Source of the DNA: Trifolium pratense
Lineage: Eukaryota > Streptophyta > Magnoliopsida > Fabales > Fabaceae
Direction of reading: 5' to 3'
Assembly (NCBI RefSeq): GCF_020283565.1
Contig: NC_060060.1
Location: 13,578,001-13,642,000 of the forward strand
DNA length: 64,000 bases
Position 1 is the stretch's first letter. Each line of letters opens with the position of its first letter. The position numbers were made by a program, and so were the translations under genes. Below the pieces are notes generated by a model, which saw nothing but the letters and a program-made list of their open reading frames with translations, ran no database searches and was not told where the DNA came from. Shown here in pieces: positions 58,224-64,000 of the stretch.

Positions 58224-59169
58224 GGACCCGTTTGGTGCGTCGGATAGGAAAACAGGATAGTATAAAATTAACCTATCATGCTTAAATCCTTTGTTTGGTG
58301 CACTAAGAGGAAAGGATAAACTTAACCAATTTTTAATCATATCATGTTGGCTCTTTGTTATTCTTATTCTTATTTTTAGCTAGGACCTCTTTCGATTCTC
58401 ACTCTCTGCAAAACCGTCTCCTCTCTCCCACTCTTTTCCATCAACAACCTCCCTATCTCCCTGCTCCTGCTCTCAATTCGTGTCTAACTTTCAATTTTTC
58501 CCCCTAATTTTTTTTTTTTTTGCACTTATATGTTCCCAATCGAGTTACTTTTAATTCTTAAATTTGGTGCTTATGTTCCTAAATTATTGATTGGAAAAGG
58601 GTAAAATGACATTGTTTGTTTGTTTTCCTAATTACTTGCCACCGTTTTGAGTTTTATCTTCATCGCCAATTGTATATATCTTGCAATATGTGAAACCCCA
58701 TAAGTGCTAAATTGCCATAGGTGGTAAGAAAAATCTATTTTTTAGTTTTGTTGATACAATAAGAAAGATCTATTTTCTCTCTTCTACCTCAAGTTCTATG
58801 ATTTTTCAATTTACAAATCGTTCTGGAAACAATTTTTATAGCACATTTTATCGATATATTATTTTGTACAATTATATGAAACTATTTTATAAGATTTTTT
58901 TTGTGGTATATAAGAATAATTTTGTTACTACATTTATTGTTAATTAAAACAAAAACACAAAAAATAAATAAATAAAAACATTTACTGTTTTATGTGAAGA
59001 TCAAGTGTGCACCAGAATATGATAAAATAATGCTATCATCTTTTTTATCATGTGTGCCCCCCCAAACACATGACATGATATGTGCTTATCATGTCACTAT
59101 CCTATCATATTTTTATCCAGCTTCTTATCCTATCATATCTCTATCATATCCTACGCGACAAACGGACCG
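58224..59169. mobile_element. PIF/Harbinger-like non-autonomous element
   Basis: Ends GGACCCGTTTGGTGCGTCGG and (inverted) GGTCCGTTTGTCGCGTAGG are similar over about 20 bp, flanked by TTA on both sides (58221-58223, 59170-59172), the Harbinger target. The right end contains repeated ATCATATC/TATCCTATCATA words. No transposase. Confidence 0.75.
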
Positions 59170-59404
59170 TTAGGTTCTCTATTACAATTTACAAGTCATG
59201 TAAATTTCATAGGGTTTCGGAAGATAACTTTTAAAACATGTGTAATTTTGAAACAGTTTAGAAGTTGCATTCGAAAATCTCCTTTTTGCATTTTCGGAAG
59301 ATAGCATCCAATTTGTACATGTACAATATAAAAATAATTGGTTAAAAACACACATCGCATGTTTTTTGACATCAAAATGAGTGTACACAACTTTTATGAA
59401 TGAA

Positions 59405-59622
59405 ACAGTCTTGATTTAATAATAGTAATATAGAAATATAAAATAGGAAAAAAGAAGAGAAGATTAGGGTTCCAATAATATCACATAAGTATTGCTTGCT
59501 CAAATAAGGATTACAAAAAAAAATATATATATAAACACTATGATATACTCTAAAAATATAAACTAATCATAGGATAAAGAGATATTATAAATTATTATGA
59601 GATACTTTATTATATTTTAACG
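59405..59622 (-). mobile_element. Decayed copia-like 3' LTR
   Basis: The sequence 59424-59615 repeats, diverged, at 61227-61365 (ATAGTAATATAGAAATATAA, AGGGTTCCAATAATATCACA, TATTATGAGATACTTT). On the minus strand the right edge has TTGAGAGGAGAGCG, a degraded purine tract, then TTAAAATATAAT, the arrangement of a copia PPT and LTR start. Confidence 0.6.
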
Positions 59623-59874
59623 CTCTCCTCTCAAGTTAAAGCTTGTCAGTTTTAAACTTGTTACAAATATACCCTTTAAAAGGGAAAATCAAACCAACTA
59701 GTATCAAAATCATAGTGAACTTTCACGGACCTCGTCCAATGAAGCTGCAATGATATTGGGTTAGATGATGTCCTTTGCTTGAAACAACCAAGTTAAGTGT
59801 GTGATTGGTGTCGTTGATTCAACATTGACATTGACGATAGTTGGCAAAATGACTACCAAAAAGAAAAATTAATT

Positions 59875-60050
59875 ATGCCCTCTGGCTTGTCACGTATTTT
59901 TTCGTTCACGTGGATTCTTGATTCGGGTGCATCACATCATATGTCATCTGATCATAAGTCTTTTTTGTCTTTAAACCGTAGATCGTCCAAAAAAATTCAG
60001 ATTGTTGATGGCACTCTCATGTCATCATCAGGAACGTGAATTGAAATATT
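59875..60050 (+). pseudogene. Ty1/copia protease fragment
   Basis: The plus-strand frame reads FTWILDSGASHHMSSDHKSF and then KIQIVDGTLMSSSGT with a stop. The DSGA triad and the WILDSGASHHM context are the copia aspartic protease. It is an isolated remnant. Its orientation is opposite to that inferred for the flanking LTRs. Confidence 0.85.
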
Positions 60051-60395
60051 GTTTCTATTTATCAGTTGTGTGATTCCGGTTACTCGGTTATGTTTTATTC
60101 TGCTCATTGTTATGTGTAGGATTCACATTTAGGGACTTTAGTTGGATAAGGTAGTAGAAAAAGAGGACACTGTGTTTTGGATCAGTTTAGACTTCCTTGT
60201 ACCACGACGTGAATTTAAATCTCTATTTTTATTAGAATCAGTTTTATTAGAATCATGCTTTGTCTTTAGTGTATTTTGTATTCTCTTTTGCTAACATGAT
60301 ATTTAAAGCTTGTTTCGGGAAGTTGCGGAGCCAGGACCATAGCTAGGACATAGTTTAAGGGGTTCAAACTTTGAACGTTATTAATAATTTTTTTT

Positions 60396-60906
60396 GAGTT
60401 AAATATGTTTGTGGTCCATATAGTTTCACAGAATTTATGTTTTAGTCCCTGAAGTTTGTTTTCACACTTTTTAGTCCCTGGAGTTTCACCAGTCAATGTT
60501 TTTACTCCTTACTTTTCATTCAACTCGTGCCTACAGTTTGAAATTTTAATTTTTTTTTTCCTGCGGTCACGATTAATACATTATATGAATATTTGTTACA
60601 AAAGTTTATATTTTTTTAACAAAAGATGAATTAAATATGAATTTTTTAGTTGTTTGCACATAAAAATTCATAAATAATTCATCTTATGTTAAAAAATTCT
60701 AATTTTTTATCGGAAATGTTCTTATAATATGATAAACATGAATACAAAAAATCATTCAAAAATGTGAAAGTATACACAAGTTGGATGAAAAGTATGGACT
60801 AAAAACATTGACCGGTGAAACTTCATGGACTAAAAAATGTGAAAACAAACTCCAGGGAGTAAAACGAAAATTCCGGAAACTATAGGGACCAAGAATATAT
60901 TTAACC
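60396..60906 (-). mobile_element. MULE-like inverted-repeat element, uninterrupted copy
   Basis: Ends GAGTTAAATATGTTTGTGGT and (inverted) GGTTAAATATATTCTTGGTC. T-rich flanks on both sides are compatible with a TSD but not informative. Its reverse complement aligns with the element at 34578-36407 across the interior (AAGAACAT, TTTTTTAACATAAGATGAAT, ATATTCATATAATGTA) and lacks the solo LTR found there. Confidence 0.85.
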
Positions 60907-61204
60907 TTTTTTTTTTAAACAAACAGACTTAACTCATATCATTGCTTAAAAAATTCTGAATACAAGGAGGACTCAACGTTATTAATAATTATATTCAAAG
61001 AAATATGTGTATACTCTCTATAATATTATCTTATCTTCTATGTGATTTTATATTCGTTTTATATTCTAAAGTCACTCAATATTTAAATTATTAACAATGT
61101 TGTCAAACACATTTATCTGAAGAAATTCTCAAATTTTTGGAAACTCAACATCGAATGCAACAAGTGGTTCAAGGTGGATCGATTCATGATTATAAAAAAA
61201 AATG

Positions 61205-61368
61205 TGGATCGATTCATGTTCTTATACCATAATAGTAATATAGAAATATAAAATATGAGAAGAGAATGAGGTTAGAGTTCCAATAATAATATTAATATCA
61301 CATTAGTATTGCTTGTTCAAATACAAATTACAAAGAGAATATCATAAAATATTATGAGATACTTTTTG
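61205..61368 (-). mobile_element. Decayed copia-like 5' LTR and primer site
   Basis: This is the counterpart of the LTR at 59405-59622. On the minus strand, the LTR's inner edge leads into ATTATGGTATAAGAACATGA, a degenerate form of the copia primer site TGGTATCAGAGC. With a purine tract at the other end this orients the element on the minus strand. A MITE (61371) truncates its outer edge. Confidence 0.55.
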
Positions 61369-61370
61369 GA

Positions 61371-61548
61371 TTTAATTGATATGCACCGACGGTGTAAAAT
61401 AATTTTACACTGTCAACCAATACCAACCATGTTTTCCGTCACATCACCCCACTCCGCCCCACTTTCTTGATATGATATGGCAAAATAATGGTTGTTTATT
61501 GGACGATTGTGCAAAACTATTTTACACCGTCGGTGCATATCTATTAAA
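61371..61548. mobile_element. MITE, 'CCGACGGTGTAAAATA' family, copy 2 (best preserved)
   Basis: Ends TTTAATTGATATGCACCGAC and (inverted) TTTAATAGATATGCACCGAC extend as inverted repeats through GGTGTAAAATA. It sits about 260 bp upstream of the LTO1 start codon. Confidence 0.85.
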
Positions 61549-61805
61549 CTCATACATTTTTATATTCTAATTCTAATATTTAAGATACAAAAAACGTGAG
61601 AAAAAAATATATTTGGAAGACTCGAGAGTAATATAGGGGTCCAAAGAGCAAAATTCATCAAAACACAGCCCGTTACACTGGCCTTAGAAATTGGGCTTTA
61701 AACAAAGCCCATTCTAAAAAAACTGTCCAATCAAACAACTAACAAAGTAACAACAACTCATCAACGAAATGGTGAAGAAAGTAGCCATAAATTTTCCGAT
61801 TCTCA

Positions 61806-63149
61806 ATGGCTACCTTCACCGTCGCAACACTATTATCACCGTCGTCTTCACGTTTCTTCGCTCCGGTTCAATACAACCGTTCTCCGAACAAACTCAGGCC
61901 GAACCTCTTATACAAGAATTGGCACCTTCCGAAGGTGCCACCTCTCAAATGTTCATCTTCATCTTCTGAACCAGAAACCTCTGATTGGACCTATAAGCTC
62001 ATCTCAGGGATTGCCGGAATCGGATTTCTCGAAACTTCGTATCTTGCTTACCTTAAGCTCACTGACTCCGATGTGTTTTGCCCCGTCGGCGGCGACACCT
62101 GCTCCAATATACTTAATAGTGATTACGCCGTCGTTTTTGGTATAATCTCTTTACTTAACTAACTATTAACTAATTTGTAACTAACTTTTATGCATCTTGT
62201 TTGTTTCGGAAATGACTTAGGTGTTGTTCCTTTAAATTTTGTTTGCGGTGTTCATCTATCTAAGTAGCACTAAGCCTCGTTTGGATAAACAACTTAATCA
62301 AGTGTTTATAGCATAAGCACTTGTAAGTCAAATTATTTATATAAGCTATAAGTTGTTTCCTCAAGTTTTCTTGGAGAGTTTATGGAGATAAGTTATAAAC
62401 AGCATATAGACATATCATAATTCTCAAACTGTCTCGTAAGTGCTTATGTCAGTCGATAAACTCAAATAAGTCCATTCAATCCGGCCCAAATTCTGTCACA
62501 TAACATAACACCTAGATACCAGGAATAATTTAAGAAAATAGAAGTTGTCAAGAAGTTCCCAATTTTAAGAGAAGTGATTGTATGTAATTACATGTATGTG
62601 TATCATGCTTTTGTTTTTGCTGTTATGAACAATACACATTGTGTTTGAAACGTGTGACCGAGAGCGGTTTTTATGTTTGACAGGTGTACCTCTTCCTTTG
62701 ATTGGGATCGTTGCGTATAGTTTTGTAGCTGCTCTTAGTCTTCAGTTAGCTACTAAGAACAATTTGCCTTTTGGGATTAACAGATCCAATGCTCATTTAA
62801 TATTGCTTGGAAGTACAACCTCAATGGCAACTGCCAGTGCTTATTTTTTGTACATTCTAACTACATCGTTCTCTGGATCATCCTGCTCCTATTGCCTACT
62901 TTCAGTTCTCTTGTCGTTCTCCTTATTCTTTATCACACTCAAGGTTACCTATGTTAAAGCCTTTATTATCTAATTTTGCATTTCCTTTTTGTGTTGCAGT
63001 CTAATTGATACTGTTTTTTTGAAATTTCTGTTACAGGACATTGGATTGCAAGAGAAGTATAAACAACTAGGCTTGCAATTGATTATTGCTAGCTTGGTGA
63101 TTCTCACGCTGAACACCTCATATAGCAGCGCTAAATCTGCCTCCTCAAG
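61806..63149 (+). CDS. LTO1: VKOR-domain thiol oxidoreductase (LTO1 type), 3' part outside window
   Basis: LTO1 is a thylakoid protein that introduces disulfides, for example in PsbO, and fuses a VKOR domain to a thioredoxin-like domain. Exons seen: 61806-62139, 62684-62943, 63037-63149; the frame stays open at the last donor site, so the gene continues past 64000. The N terminus (first 48 residues Ser/Pro/Arg/Lys-rich) is transit-like. The VKOR cysteines are present: Cys92 and Cys99 in FCPVGGDTCSNIL, and the CxxC Cys179/Cys182 in SSCSYCLLS. Hydrophobic segments at about 63-83, 113-133, 148-172 and 180-196 fit a four-helix bundle. The thioredoxin-like domain is not in the window. Intron 3 holds a solo LTR. 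Confidence 0.93.
62274..62487. mobile_element. MITE, 'GGTCTGTTTGGAT' family, in LTO1 intron 1
   Basis: Left end GCCTCGTTTGGATAAAC after TAA; right end AAGTCCATTCAATCCGGCCC. Inner blocks AGCATAAGCACTTGTAAG and CTCGTAAGTGCTTATGTC are inverted. This is the same family as the end at 17879 in AKRP intron 4. Confidence 0.65.
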
Positions 63150-63290
63150 GTGAATATTATTGTATAGCTCTCCTATAATGTTGAATAATTTCAATTTATT
63201 GTCTGGTTCATTTTACCGGAGATGTAGTACAATCGTGTTGTTACTCATCAATAGCTGCGGTTTCACTAGGTTGAACAAATTTTAGGTGAA

Positions 63291-63680
63291 TGTTAGGAAC
63301 CAGAAATTAAGAACCGAAACATGAATTTAGAGAGCAATGATTTGTACTATTATGTGAGAAAATAAGGAATTTACAGAAGAGAAAACTCTATCTGCCACAA
63401 GGCGAGGGCCCTATATAGAGCAGTGGCTCTCCATTCTATTACAACTTCAATATTCTCAAAGATAACCTCCTCCCAGGTCCCTCCCTCTATTTATCAACAC
63501 TTCTCTAACAGAAATGGTTTCATAATTCCTTCTTTCCAGTCATGCTGCCAGCTCAGTTTATTTTCCCTTCAACACTCTTCTTTCTCTTGCATGAGTACAC
63601 ATTCTTAGGCCCATTAGTTACTTGCTGGACCAATTGAACCTCTGGGCCCAGTAAACAAGGTTGGGCTCTAAGTTCTAACA
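63291..63680 (-). mobile_element. Solo LTR, 390 bp, in LTO1 intron 3
   Basis: Read on the minus strand it begins TGTTAGAACTTAGAG and ends GGTTCCTAACA, with the 5-bp TSD GTGAA on both sides (63286-63290, 63681-63685). A TATATAGGGCCC-type TATA motif lies at about 63407-63417 (minus strand). No internal region remains. Confidence 0.9.
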
Positions 63681-64000
63681 GTGAAAAACTAGTCTCGAAT
63701 TGTCATTTTGAACCGTCTTTTGATGCCTACTTTGAAGTTGGAATTGTCTGTTCATGAAATTTTACAATCAGGCTTTTAGCTCATGGCTAATATTCCCTTA
63801 TCAAATATTTAATTTTTCTCATATGTTCAGTTTTATTCACGGTGAGTTTGATATGACATCAGTAGAATGTATTTATTCTGGTTTGGAACACTTTGCACAG
63901 CCTTCATATATGTTCTGTGCTTTAGAACTAATTTGGGTTTTGGCACAAATACATAGCAAATGGAAGTAGCAACCCTCAAGTAGTTTTGATAATGAAATTA
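63681..64000 (+). other. Continuation of LTO1 intron 3
   Basis: No LTO1 exon is recognisable between the solo LTR and the end of the window, so this is read as intron sequence. Confidence 0.5.

Noticed and set aside
1..64000. CRISPR arrays, operons, phage or bacterial defence systems
   Set aside because: Introns, tRNA structure and gene families are plant nuclear; direct repeats seen are microsatellites, tandem duplications or transposons.

Overview
This window is plant nuclear DNA, most likely from a legume close to Medicago. The evidence is GT-AG intron structure in every protein gene, AT-rich introns and spacers, plant-only families (PLD delta, STY kinase, DVL peptide, BBD nuclease, AKRP) and repeat types that I associate with Medicago. 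The species is an inference. There are eight protein genes, one tRNA gene, and a middle section (about 29-41.6 kb) that is almost entirely transposon debris. I see no operons, CRISPR arrays or viral genes.

Layout. 1287-8352 (+): phospholipase D delta, ten coding exons. 10178-12543 (+): SR45a/Tra2-like splicing factor. 14721-19864 (+): AKRP-like plastid ankyrin protein, with four consecutive 99-nt exons that each encode one 33-residue ankyrin repeat. 22154-24513 (+): BBD-type bifunctional nuclease with a plastid-like leader. 26855-27055 (-): single-exon DVL/ROTUNDIFOLIA-like small peptide. 28731-28814 (+): tRNA-Leu(CAA). 42150-49721 (+): ACT-domain tyrosine-kinase-like Ser/Thr kinase (STY8/17/46 type), 16 exons. 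54423-56166 (-): single-domain rhodanese of the SEN1/STR type. 61806 to beyond the right edge (+): VKOR-domain thiol oxidoreductase (LTO1 type), cut after exon 3. I rebuilt the exons by reading splice sites against the conserved proteins; every complete model keeps frame across all its junctions.

Four of the eight proteins (AKRP, BBD, the rhodanese with the upstream start, LTO1) look plastid-targeted, but nothing shows they are functionally linked. Each gene is an independent plant transcription unit.

Mobile DNA is the most informative layer. Many insertions can be dated relative to each other because target-site duplications (TSDs) survive: two non-autonomous Helitrons with complete termini and repeated 5' ends; MULE-type inverted-repeat elements with 9-bp TSDs in introns of PLD and STY; solo LTRs with 5-bp TSDs; an hAT element inside a LINE RNase H relic, itself carrying a MULE MITE; a Stowaway inside a second RNase H relic; and several tRNA-derived SINE families. 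I found no convincing undescribed gene system. The strongest unusual signals are the Helitron ends, the nested insertion stratigraphy and the exon-per-repeat ankyrin structure.
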